A DNA stretch of 7,052 nt, taken from contig JAHJDQ010000065.1 in assembly GCA_018812355.1 (NCBI GenBank), forward strand, positions 1-7,052. Reading direction: 5' to 3'. A program made the translations under genes and the position numbers. How positions within the stretch are numbered: the first letter of the stretch is position 1; every line of letters begins with the position of its first letter. Below, piece by piece: positions 1 to 4,899 of the stretch. Source of the DNA: Nanobdellota archaeon. Its GTDB lineage: Archaea > Nanobdellota > Nanobdellia > Woesearchaeales > GW2011-AR9. Below the pieces are notes generated by a model, which searched no databases, was not told the origin of the DNA, and saw nothing but the letters and a program-made list of their open reading frames with translations.

Positions 1-78
1 AGGAGATTCATTACTAGAACAACCACTTAAAAAAATAAGACTAATAACCAAAACCAAAAAAGAATATTTAATTTTCAT
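1..78 (-). CDS. Lipoprotein, N-terminal fragment (partial, cut by window edge)
   Basis: An ATG at 78 opens a frame that reads without a stop to position 1, giving 26 residues. They form a classic lipoprotein signal: a positive start (MKIKYSF), a hydrophobic stretch of about 12 residues, then the lipobox LSGC at residues 17-20 followed by SSNESP. The Cys would be lipidated, anchoring the mature protein outside the membrane. The start is supported by a Shine-Dalgarno AAGGAG just upstream and by an ATGA overlap with the stop of the preceding redoxin gene, so it is the last visible gene of the redox operon. The mature domain lies outside the window and cannot be named. A lipid-anchored thioredoxin/TlpA-like protein or a substrate-binding protein would fit the neighbourhood, but that is a guess. 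Confidence 0.8.
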   Translation of the reverse strand, partial: MKIKYSFLVLVISLIFLSGCSSNESP

Positions 79-305
79 TTCAACATCTCCTTAATTTCTT
101 CAATACTTGCAACTTTTCCATAGCTTTTAACTTCGCCATCAATTACTATTGCAGGTGTAGACATCACGCCATAACCAACAATCTTATCAATTTCTGTTAC
201 TTTTACAATTTCGGCTTTTTTGCCTGATTCTTCAAGTGCTTTTTTTGCATTAGCTTCTAATAGTTTGCATTTTGGACAGCCTGTTCCTAATATTTCTATT
301 TTCAT
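75..305 (-). CDS. Small thioredoxin-fold protein (redox-active disulfide protein 2 type)
   Basis: A 76-residue protein with the minimal thioredoxin fold. It has a short first strand, the motif GTGCPKC with redox cysteines C10 and C13, helix 1, then the cis-proline region STPAIVIDGE (P51) and a C-terminal helix. No signal peptide is present, so it should act in the cytosol. The size and the CPKC motif match the small archaeal/bacterial redoxins often annotated as redox-active disulfide protein 2, which are known to sit beside ArsR regulators and permeases. The ATG has a strong Shine-Dalgarno GGAGGT 8 nt upstream and overlaps the stop of the upstream gene by ATGA, and its own stop overlaps the lipoprotein start. 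It probably passes electrons to or from other members of the operon. Its exact partner is unknown. Confidence 0.88.
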   Translation of the reverse strand: MKIEILGTGCPKCKLLEANAKKALEESGKKAEIVKVTEIDKIVGYGVMSTPAIVIDGEVKSYGKVASIEEIKEMLK

Positions 306-742
306 CTTTGATTACCTCCTGAATTTGAGTAGGATTTCATCTTAGCAGACAGCTTAATAGCATCCATTATCATCTCTTTAGGTATATAGTCATAGCTTTT
401 GCCTTTGTATGTAAAAGTCCTGCAATTTACTGTGTGACCCGCTAAGCTACAGCAGTCAACACAAGCATTTGAGTTTTTTATTGAATTTTTGTTCACTATC
501 TTTTCAATATCCTTCCCATTAATGATTATTGATGGTGAAAGATGTATTTTTGATTCTGGCAATCTTGTTTCTTTAAGACGCACTTTCAGATGATTATCTT
601 TTATTGCTTGTTTTAGTTCTTTAAGTGTTAACTTCACAGAATCATTTGTTGATTTGCATCTACTACAAGTGCTTTTATCATAATATTGGAATTCAATGCT
701 TATAGCTTCTGATTTCTCATTTATTTTTTTAGGATCATTCAT
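302..742 (-). CDS. DUF2703-like thioredoxin-fold protein, cysteine-rich
   Basis: A 146-residue soluble protein without signal peptide or membrane segment. It opens with a strand (ISIEFQYY), followed by a CxxC redox motif CSRC (C26, C29), an amphipathic helix, and a cis-proline-like SPSIIINGKDIE (P70) before the next strand. This is the pattern of DUF2703 proteins, which are predicted thioredoxin-like. A second cysteine group, C94, C97, C98 and C107, lies in the C-terminal half and could bind a metal or metalloid or form a second disulfide centre. The start has a GGAGGG Shine-Dalgarno 7 nt upstream and overlaps the ArsR stop by ATGA. Family members have no firmly established reaction. Placement in an ArsR operon suggests a cytosolic thiol carrier or metal-binding reductase, which is inference. 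Confidence 0.75.
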   Translation of the reverse strand: MNDPKKINEKSEAISIEFQYYDKSTCSRCKSTNDSVKLTLKELKQAIKDNHLKVRLKETRLPESKIHLSPSIIINGKDIEKIVNKNSIKNSNACVDCCSLAGHTVNCRTFTYKGKSYDYIPKEMIMDAIKLSAKMKSYSNSGGNQR

Positions 743-1041
743 TTACATCCCTCCATACAACAACATTTCTGCAAAATTTTTCCTTTCTTATCCCCAACAG
801 CTTTGAAAATATCACAAACTCTTAAATCTTTAATAGAATAAAAAATCTTTTTTCCTTCTCTTCTTGATTTTAATATTCCTGCTTTTTCTAACTTTCCTAA
901 ATGAATTGAAGTTGTTGATTGTGTCCTTTTAACATGGGGAAAGATTTTACAAACACACTTTTCTCCATCTAAAAGAAATCTAACTATGTTTAATCTTGTT
1001 TTATCTGAAAGTAATTTCATTATTTTTAATGTCTCATCCAT
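739..1041 (-). CDS. ArsR/SmtB-family winged-helix repressor
   Basis: A 100-residue winged-helix DNA-binding protein. Residues 1-25 (LKIMKLLSDKTRLNIVRFLL) are the usual ArsR opening. Residues 41-57 (QSTTSIHLGKLEKAGIL) form the recognition helix-turn-helix, and residues 58-70 (KSRREGKKIFYSI) form the wing. The EKCVC segment (C29, C31) matches the CVC of the ArsR inducer site, but the third cysteine of the classical ELCVCDLC pattern is replaced by Phe. A separate cluster at the C-terminus (C93, C94, C95, C99) plus C76 could complete a thiolate site. The protein probably represses its own operon by binding the inverted repeat over the promoter at 2529-2558. The inducer could be As(III), another thiophilic metal, or thiol oxidation. 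The gene sits third in the operon, 5 bp after the membrane protein gene, and has no clear Shine-Dalgarno of its own. Confidence 0.92.
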   Translation of the reverse strand: MDETLKIMKLLSDKTRLNIVRFLLDGEKCVCKIFPHVKRTQSTTSIHLGKLEKAGILKSRREGKKIFYSIKDLRVCDIFKAVGDKKGKILQKCCCMEGCK

Positions 1042-1046
1042 TTTTC

Positions 1047-2249
1047 TTAACCAAACATCAATAATTCTGGTTTAAATATTAACAATATCCCAATTATTAA
1101 CATTATTATTCCTCCAACGATGTGTGAAATCCTGCTATATTTATCTGTCACTCCTGTTGCCTGTAATGTTATCATCGCCACAAAGAAAACAAACAAATCA
1201 TCAAGCATAAAAATAAATATGTATAAAGCCAAATAGGAATAATACTGCCATGAAGCCAGGTCGGTTAAAGTCAATATCTGAGTATAAACTGCGGGCAAAC
1301 CAGCAGAACAGATTAACTCTACTAAATTAACTGCAAAAGCCAATACTATCAATCCCAGCAAAGCTAAAAAAACATGTTTCTCTTGAACAATCTTTTTTAA
1401 TTTTTCAAAAATTCTTTGTCTTTTTTCAGTTCCAGTTACTTTACATGTTCCCGCAGGATTGGTAAAATACTCTCTTAAATTATAACCTCCTGCAAATAAC
1501 GCGACTAAACCAATGATTATTCTTATCCAGAATACAACTCCCAGAAAGAGAAACAAGTTTAACCAGGCAGACATGAACAAAAAGTAAACAAATGCCGAAG
1601 CCGCAATAAATACAGAACCAAATATCCACATTCTTTTTTTGTTCTGCATCCCTAGTAACAGACTAATTAAAAACAATAGAACCCACATTGCACAGGGATT
1701 AAATCCATCCAATGCCGCGATAATGATCGTTAAAACAGGAAGTGAAAGATTTTTTGTTTCAATTTCACCAATAATTGGAAGATCCAATTTTTCGGGAATA
1801 ACTTTTCCGCTTTTAGTGTGGGATGTTTCTGAGATTGAGGTTGTAAGTTTCCCAACAACATCTTGACAATGATTTTCCATTACACAAATAATGGCACTTT
1901 CAATTGACTTACCAGTTGTTTCCTCGCTATACCATCCAATAAAATATTGTTCACCAACAACAGTAAATGGAACGCCAGAAATGTCAGCGTTGAACTCTTC
2001 TCCAGCTTTCTTAAGAAGATCAGAATTTTCTTTATTTGAGGTTACTTCTAAACTATGAATATCAACATTAGGATATTTCTGTTCCATAGTTTTAAGAAAA
2101 TCTTTTTCCGCTTGACAATGCGGACAGCCATGAGCCCAAAATAAATAAATGTTAACTTCTTCTGTTTGAATCTCTTCTGCATAAGCAAAGCTAGAAAATA
2201 ATACAGACAATAATAAAAAGATCAATAAAAAACTAATTTTCCTATTCAT
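1047..2249 (-). CDS. CcdA/DsbD-like transmembrane electron carrier with exported thioredoxin domain
   Basis: A 400-residue membrane protein in two parts. Residues 1-24 are a signal peptide ending AYA|EE. Residues 32-130 form an extracytoplasmic thioredoxin domain with active site CPHC (C42, C45), the cis-proline motif SGVPFT (P94), and an extra cysteine pair C122/C128. Residues 170-395 contain six membrane helices of the CcdA/DsbD core, with the paired redox cysteines in the first (FNPC, C186) and fourth (ELICSAG, C314) helices. In this family these cysteines carry electrons from cytosolic thioredoxin across the membrane. DsbD has its outer domains on both sides of the core (alpha-core-gamma), whereas here a single thioredoxin domain precedes it. 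The gene begins in an ATGA overlap with the thioredoxin gene, its likely cytosolic electron donor. The outside target is unknown; the operon's lipoprotein is one candidate. Confidence 0.9.
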   Translation of the reverse strand: MNRKISFLLIFLLLSVLFSSFAYAEEIQTEEVNIYLFWAHGCPHCQAEKDFLKTMEQKYPNVDIHSLEVTSNKENSDLLKKAGEEFNADISGVPFTVVGEQYFIGWYSEETTGKSIESAIICVMENHCQDVVGKLTTSISETSHTKSGKVIPEKLDLPIIGEIETKNLSLPVLTIIIAALDGFNPCAMWVLLFLISLLLGMQNKKRMWIFGSVFIAASAFVYFLFMSAWLNLFLFLGVVFWIRIIIGLVALFAGGYNLREYFTNPAGTCKVTGTEKRQRIFEKLKKIVQEKHVFLALLGLIVLAFAVNLVELICSAGLPAVYTQILTLTDLASWQYYSYLALYIFIFMLDDLFVFFVAMITLQATGVTDKYSRISHIVGGIIMLIIGILLIFKPELLMFG

Positions 2250-2515
2250 TTTTCTTTATTTTCATTAATCACTTTCAGTAGTTCTTTTTTGGATGGTTCT
2301 CCATGAAGTCTTAAGAACTCTTTACCTTTTTTGTCTAAAAAGACGAATGTAGGTAAATTTTTATCAATTTTCCACTTTTTAACCTTCTCTTTATCTTTAT
2401 CATAATCATACATCTCTGTTTTCAGCCATGGATTTTCTTTTTCAATTTCTTTCCATCTGGGTTTCATAACCAAACAGCCAGAGCACCACACCGCTCCAAA
2501 TTTTAATACTTTCAT
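2246..2515 (-). CDS. Small cytosolic thioredoxin, first gene of the redox operon
   Basis: An 89-residue thioredoxin-like protein. It has a short first strand (KVLKFGAVW), the active site WCSGC (C11, C14), a MKPRW helix, the cis-proline loop NLPTFVFLD (P55) and a C-terminal helix. It has no export signal. A longer reading from TTG at 2530 is possible, but those first five codons consist of the Shine-Dalgarno itself (GGAGGTGAT, core 8 nt before the ATG at 2515), so the ATG is the better start. The gene is promoter-proximal, and its stop overlaps the start of the CcdA-like gene by ATGA. That fits a role as electron donor to the membrane carrier. The protein is shorter than a typical 105-110-residue thioredoxin, so glutaredoxin/thioredoxin hybrid activity cannot be excluded. 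Confidence 0.88.
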   Translation of the reverse strand: MKVLKFGAVWCSGCLVMKPRWKEIEKENPWLKTEMYDYDKDKEKVKKWKIDKNLPTFVFLDKKGKEFLRLHGEPSKKELLKVINENKEK

Positions 2516-2528
2516 CAGTATCACCTCC

Positions 2529-2558
2529 AATACATATTGATGAACACCAATATGTATT
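2529..2558 (-). promoter_or_regulatory. Operator candidate: perfect 11-8-11 inverted repeat over the operon promoter
   Basis: AATACATATTG at 2529-2539 and CAATATGTATT at 2548-2558 are exact inverse complements separated by 8 bp. The repeat overlaps the TATA box at 2555-2562 on one side, spans the predicted transcription start near 2533, and abuts the Shine-Dalgarno at 2524-2528 on the other. The ATACATAT core resembles known ArsR/SmtB operators, which are AT-rich imperfect inverted repeats, although many have a shorter spacer. A repressor bound here would block TBP or polymerase. The operon's own ArsR protein is the obvious candidate. Confidence 0.75.
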
Positions 2559-2562
2559 TAAA
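2555..2562 (-). promoter_or_regulatory. TATA box of the thiol-redox operon
   Basis: On the minus strand this reads TTTAAATA, a good archaeal TATA element. A start about 25 nt downstream falls near 2533, which would leave an 18-nt leader carrying the Shine-Dalgarno before the ATG at 2515. No clear purine-rich BRE can be assigned. Confidence 0.65.
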
Positions 2563-2564
2563 TC

Positions 2565-2732
2565 TTACGATTTTAGCCCCCAATTCTGTATTTTATTCTG
2601 CTCTGCAGAAACTTTAAGAAATAAAAATATATATTTTTCTCTTTCGTATATAGGTAAATTAATATACTCTCTTAAGATTAACTTTATTTGCTGACTAGGA
2701 TATTTCGGTTGTCCTGGAAAGGATGTTATCAT
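2565..2732 (-). CDS. Small unassigned ORF (55 codons) upstream of the redox operon
   Basis: An ATG at 2732 opens a 55-codon frame ending in TAA at 2567-2565, just before the operon's TATA box. The translation has a fairly protein-like composition (MITSFPGQPKYP near the start, several Gln, Pro and Tyr, ending NWGLKS), with a weak AGAGG 5 nt before the ATG. I recognise no family. A second open stretch in another frame ends right at this start, so the pair could be the frameshifted remnant of a gene. The region also coincides with the structured-RNA candidate on the other strand, and both are unlikely to be real. Treat as doubtful. Confidence 0.2.
   Translation of the reverse strand: MITSFPGQPKYPSQQIKLILREYINLPIYEREKYIFLFLKVSAEQNKIQNWGLKS
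2659..2667 (+). promoter_or_regulatory. TATA-like box before the structured RNA/leader candidate
   Basis: TTAATATAC centred near 2662 would place a transcription start at about 2687, which is where the 10-bp closing stem of the downstream element begins (2686). Other AT-rich stretches nearby (2626-2650) could serve equally well, so the assignment rests on that spacing. Confidence 0.4.
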
Positions 2733-2912
2733 ATAGCCTCTTTTAAATTTTCGGCGATCAGTTTGGTGTCTGGACTATAACTCACCTTACGAAAACTATG
2801 ATTTGATAAGCTTCCATATGATGCGAAGACGGACTTTAAAACTAAGCAAGTTGTTTATGTTCGAATTAGCTATGTTTAAGGAAACCTTCACCGTGTCCAG
2901 ATGTCAGCAAAT
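2686..2912 (+). ncRNA. Candidate structured RNA or long 5' leader (unidentified)
   Basis: The first and last ten bases, ATTTGCTGAC (2686-2695) and GTCAGCAAAT (2903-2912), are perfectly complementary. A second pair, TCTGGAC (2769-2775) with GTCCAGA (2895-2901), nests directly inside. Small local hairpins are also visible: TCCT-GGAA-AGGA near 2712-2723, CTTC...GAAG near 2811-2828 and AAGG-AAA-CCTT near 2878-2888. The segment is visibly less AT-rich than its flanks, has a TATA-like box about 24 nt upstream and is followed by a T-rich run at 2912-2920. No motif of SRP RNA, RNase P RNA, tRNA or a known riboswitch is recognisable. Because no separate promoter is obvious for the lysine-rich gene at 2937, this could be its 5' leader. 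The same inverted repeat could instead be the ends of a small mobile element. Confidence 0.35.
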
Positions 2913-2936
2913 TTATTTTTTAATTAAGGTGAAAAG

Positions 2937-3122
2937 ATGGTAGCAGTGAAAAAAGCAGTGAAAAAGAAGGTAACAAGGAAGAAAGTTGCTAAAAAAAAAC
3001 CGGTCAAGAAGAAAGTAGTCAAAAAGTCATCCAAAAAAAGTAGAAGTTCTAGCAAGAAAGATAAGAGTTCTAAAGTTAAGAAATTAGTCAAATTGGCGAA
3101 GGCTAAGAAAAGAAAGAAATGA
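2937..3122 (+). CDS. Lysine-rich basic small protein
   Basis: A 61-residue protein in which 29 residues are Lys and 3 are Arg. It is built of repeating KK/KKK blocks spaced by Val or Ala (VKKAVKKKV, VAKKKPVKKKVVKK), a Ser-rich middle (SSKKSRSSSKKDKSS) and the tail KLAKAKKRKK. It has no globular domain or membrane segment. A Shine-Dalgarno AAGGTGA lies 4 nt before the ATG. The composition resembles histone H1-tail-like or nucleoid/RNA-binding basic proteins, so nucleic-acid binding is plausible but unproven. The last 39 bp of the gene and the following 18 bp are repeated at 4129-4185. A T6 run right after the stop (3123-3128) could end transcription. Confidence 0.6.
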   Translation: MVAVKKAVKKKVTRKKVAKKKPVKKKVVKKSSKKSRSSSKKDKSSKVKKLVKLAKAKKRKK

Positions 3123-3140
3123 TTTTTTCTAGTAAGATAT
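3084..3140 (+). repeat. 57-bp direct repeat, copy 1 (3' end of lysine-rich gene)
   Basis: This copy spans the last codons of the lysine-rich gene, its TGA stop, the T6 run and the motif AGTAAGATAT. It aligns without gaps to 4129-4185, with 49 of 57 positions identical by my count. It represents the intact member of the pair. Confidence 0.8.
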
Positions 3141-3186
3141 TAAGCTTCCATTTGTTAGTTTCTACCTGTCAATTAAAACAAAAAAA

Positions 3187-3195
3187 TATATATAT
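3187..3195 (+). promoter_or_regulatory. TATA box of the ferritin-like/VIT1 gene
   Basis: TATATATAT is centred 28 nt before the ATG at 3219, so the transcript would begin within a few bases of the start codon. No Shine-Dalgarno is present in the interval, which is consistent with a leaderless mRNA. Confidence 0.65.
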
Positions 3196-3218
3196 CAGGA
3201 TACTATTACCTTAAATTT

Positions 3219-4091
3219 ATGTTAAGCAAAAAAATAAAAAAAGAGGTACTAACCTTTCAGAAGTATGAGATTCTTGAACATTTTGTTTATAGGAAAATAT
3301 CACACCATATTAAAAATCCAGCCAATAAAAGAATATTAGAACAAATTTCTAAAGATGAATTAAAACATTATCATTTTTGGAAAAAACATTCAGGTATAGA
3401 GATAAAACCAAGTAAATTGAAAAGAGGCTTTTACTACTTAGTTTCAAAAATATTAGGGATTACTTTTGCTATTAAAATAATGATAAAAAGAGAACAAAAA
3501 GCACAGAAACATTACAAAGATATTTCTGAAAAAATTCCGGGTGTCAAAAAACTAATCGCTGATGAAAAAAGACATGAACAGCACTTGATAAATATGTTTG
3601 ATGAAGAGCGTCTTCATTATACTGGAGCAATAGTGGTCGGCCTAAATGATGCTTTAGTCGAGCTTACTGGGGCGTTGGCAGGATTTACTTTAGCTTTAGG
3701 AAACACCCATTTGATTGCTTTGGTTGGCTCAATAATTGGCATTACTACTGGCTTATCGGCAGGAGCCTCGCAGTATTTAGAGACAGAAACAGAAAAAGGA
3801 ACTGAAAAGAAACCATTTAAAGCGGCAGTTTATACTGGTTTCAGTTATATTTTAACCAGTTTATTTTTGATTTTCCCCTTTTTCATTTTTATTAATTTTT
3901 ACTTGGCACTGGGAATTACTTTATTTAATGCTTTTTTAGTAATTCTATTTTTTAGTTTTTATCTCTCTGTTGTCAAAGATTTTTCTTTTAAAAGGAGATT
4001 TTTACATATGGCTCTAATTGGCTTTGGGGTAGCAATTTTGGCTTTTGGAATAGGATTTTTAGTGAGGAAATTTTTAGGTGTAGAGATTTAA
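3219..4091 (+). CDS. Ferritin-like (rubrerythrin-type) domain fused to VIT1/CCC1 iron/manganese transporter
   Basis: A 290-residue protein with two modules. Residues 1-130 form a four-helix ferritin-like domain with carboxylate/His ligands at E17/E20 (YEILEH), the ExxH motif E47-H50 (DELKHYHFW), E92 (REQKAQKHY) and a second ExxH, E116-H119 (DEKRHEQH). This is the di-iron pattern of rubrerythrin-like and Mbfa-type proteins. Residues 135-287 form the VIT1/CCC1 membrane domain: first helix with the signature GLNDALVELTGALAGF, a second helix near 164-184, a charged loop (LETETEKG), and three helices near 203-285. Related fusions export Fe(II) or Mn(II), with the ferritin-like part binding iron on the cytosolic side. 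Transport of iron or manganese out of the cytosol, or into a compartment, is therefore likely. It has its own promoter and is flanked by the 57-bp repeats. Confidence 0.9.
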   Translation: MLSKKIKKEVLTFQKYEILEHFVYRKISHHIKNPANKRILEQISKDELKHYHFWKKHSGIEIKPSKLKRGFYYLVSKILGITFAIKIMIKREQKAQKHYKDISEKIPGVKKLIADEKRHEQHLINMFDEERLHYTGAIVVGLNDALVELTGALAGFTLALGNTHLIALVGSIIGITTGLSAGASQYLETETEKGTEKKPFKAAVYTGFSYILTSLFLIFPFFIFINFYLALGITLFNAFLVILFFSFYLSVVKDFSFKRRFLHMALIGFGVAILAFGIGFLVRKFLGVEI

Positions 4092-4128
4092 ATAGATCAT
4101 TTCAACCACCTTTTATATTAAAACATAA

Positions 4129-4185
4129 TTTGTAAAATTGGTGAAAGCTAAGAAAAGAAAGAAGAAATTTTTTATAGTAAGATAT
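4129..4185 (+). repeat. 57-bp direct repeat, copy 2 (degenerate tail of the lysine-rich gene)
   Basis: About 86% identical to 3084-3140 without gaps. In frame it still reads VKLVKAKKRKK, but the stop TGA of copy 1 has become AAA, so the frame runs on for nine more codons to TAG at 4192-4194, and there is no start codon or upstream lysine-rich portion. It is best read as a gene remnant or duplicated flank. Its T6 run (4168-4173) could end VIT1 transcription, and its right edge overlaps the TATA box of the next gene. Confidence 0.8.
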
Positions 4186-4189
4186 ATTA
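4181..4189 (+). promoter_or_regulatory. TATA box of the ZIP-like gene
   Basis: GATATATTA is centred about 31 nt before the ATG at 4216, predicting a start near 4210 and an mRNA with almost no leader. No Shine-Dalgarno precedes 4216. The upstream part of this box belongs to repeat copy 2. Confidence 0.5.
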
Positions 4190-4215
4190 ACTAGAAAGAT
4201 TTATTGCGATTTAAG

Positions 4216-4899
4216 ATGGTGAATAATTACTTACCAATTTTACTAGCTGTAATTATTTCCATTACTTATTACTATAGCAATAAGTATAAAATTAAACATA
4301 AAGAATGGAACAGAAAAATCGTCTCTTTTTCTGCTGGAGTTTCTATCACTTATTTGTTGTTAGAATTATTTCCTACTTTCACAGAAGCAGCCCTCTCTTT
4401 AGATAAGATTATTTTTATTTCAATCCCAATTGGTTTTATTATCCATCATATTCTGGAAAAAGAGATTTATATACATAACAAAAGAAGGGAATTGATTAGG
4501 ATGCTTACTCTAGAAGAAAACGTTTTTTCTTTTGTTTATCATCTCATAATTGGTGTAACACTAGTTACTTTTGCAAAAGGAAGTGCTACAAGTGCTCTCC
4601 TTTTTTTTATCCCAATGTTATCTTTTACATTTTTAAGTAACCTTCCTGCTAATTCTCATCCGTTGAAAATAAAAGCCATCTTTCTTTCTTCAGCTACTTT
4701 GATTGGAGCAATAACAGCTTTACTCTGGACAACTATTCCTACTTGGTTAGAAATCTCTTTGATGGGATTAGCAATTGGGATCTTATTATTTACAATAATT
4801 AGACACCATATCCCTTTTGGAAGGAGGGGACACATAGGGTATATTACTATTGGATTTATAATTTATTCTATTTTAATTATTGTTAGTTGGTATATCTAA
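4216..4899 (+). CDS. ZIP-like eight-helix membrane protein with degenerate metal-site motifs
   Basis: A 227-residue integral membrane protein with eight predicted helices: residues about 4-22, 33-55, 63-80, 101-121, 126-143, 152-174, 180-196 and 205-225. The arrangement fits the ZIP (zinc/iron permease) fold: FSAGVSITYLLLELFP in helix 2, a HH pair at 77-78 at the end of helix 3, and RRGHIGYITIGFIIY entering the last helix. However, the family's helix-4 HNxxDG reads YHLIIG, and the helix-5 HExPEE reads SNLPAN at 141-146, so most usual zinc ligands are missing. It may carry another substrate or none. A TTG at 4204 would add four residues, but the ATG fits the TATA spacing better. It overlaps the CCA gene tail to tail by 4 bp. 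Confidence 0.68.
   Translation: MVNNYLPILLAVIISITYYYSNKYKIKHKEWNRKIVSFSAGVSITYLLLELFPTFTEAALSLDKIIFISIPIGFIIHHILEKEIYIHNKRRELIRMLTLEENVFSFVYHLIIGVTLVTFAKGSATSALLFFIPMLSFTFLSNLPANSHPLKIKAIFLSSATLIGAITALLWTTIPTWLEISLMGLAIGILLFTIIRHHIPFGRRGHIGYITIGFIIYSILIIVSWYI

Noticed and set aside
1639..1866. Plus-strand open frame of 75 codons
   Set aside because: It lies wholly antisense to the CcdA-like gene, whose family motifs are clear, and has no recognisable domain or promoter.
2516..2530. TTG start at 2530 for the first operon thioredoxin
   Set aside because: Those codons are the Shine-Dalgarno sequence itself, and the ATG at 2515 has ideal spacing and the usual family N-terminus.
2855..2875. tRNA T-arm-like GTTCGAATTAG
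   Set aside because: The T-loop-like heptamer has no complementary T-stem, and no acceptor, D or anticodon arms surround it.
2686..2912. SRP 7S RNA or RNase P RNA
   Set aside because: The end-to-end pairing suits both, but I could not find the SRP helix-8 GGAAGG/AGCAG motif or the conserved RNase P segments on either strand.
2686..2912. Transposable element with target-site duplication
   Set aside because: TTTAT occurs just outside both ends, but it is offset by one base and is common in this AT-rich DNA, so the duplication is not convincing. The mobile-element reading is kept only as an alternative.
2807..3151. Shared 11-mer TAAGCTTCCAT at 2807-2817 and 3141-3151
   Set aside because: A few such matches are expected by chance in 7 kb of biased sequence, and the flanks do not align.
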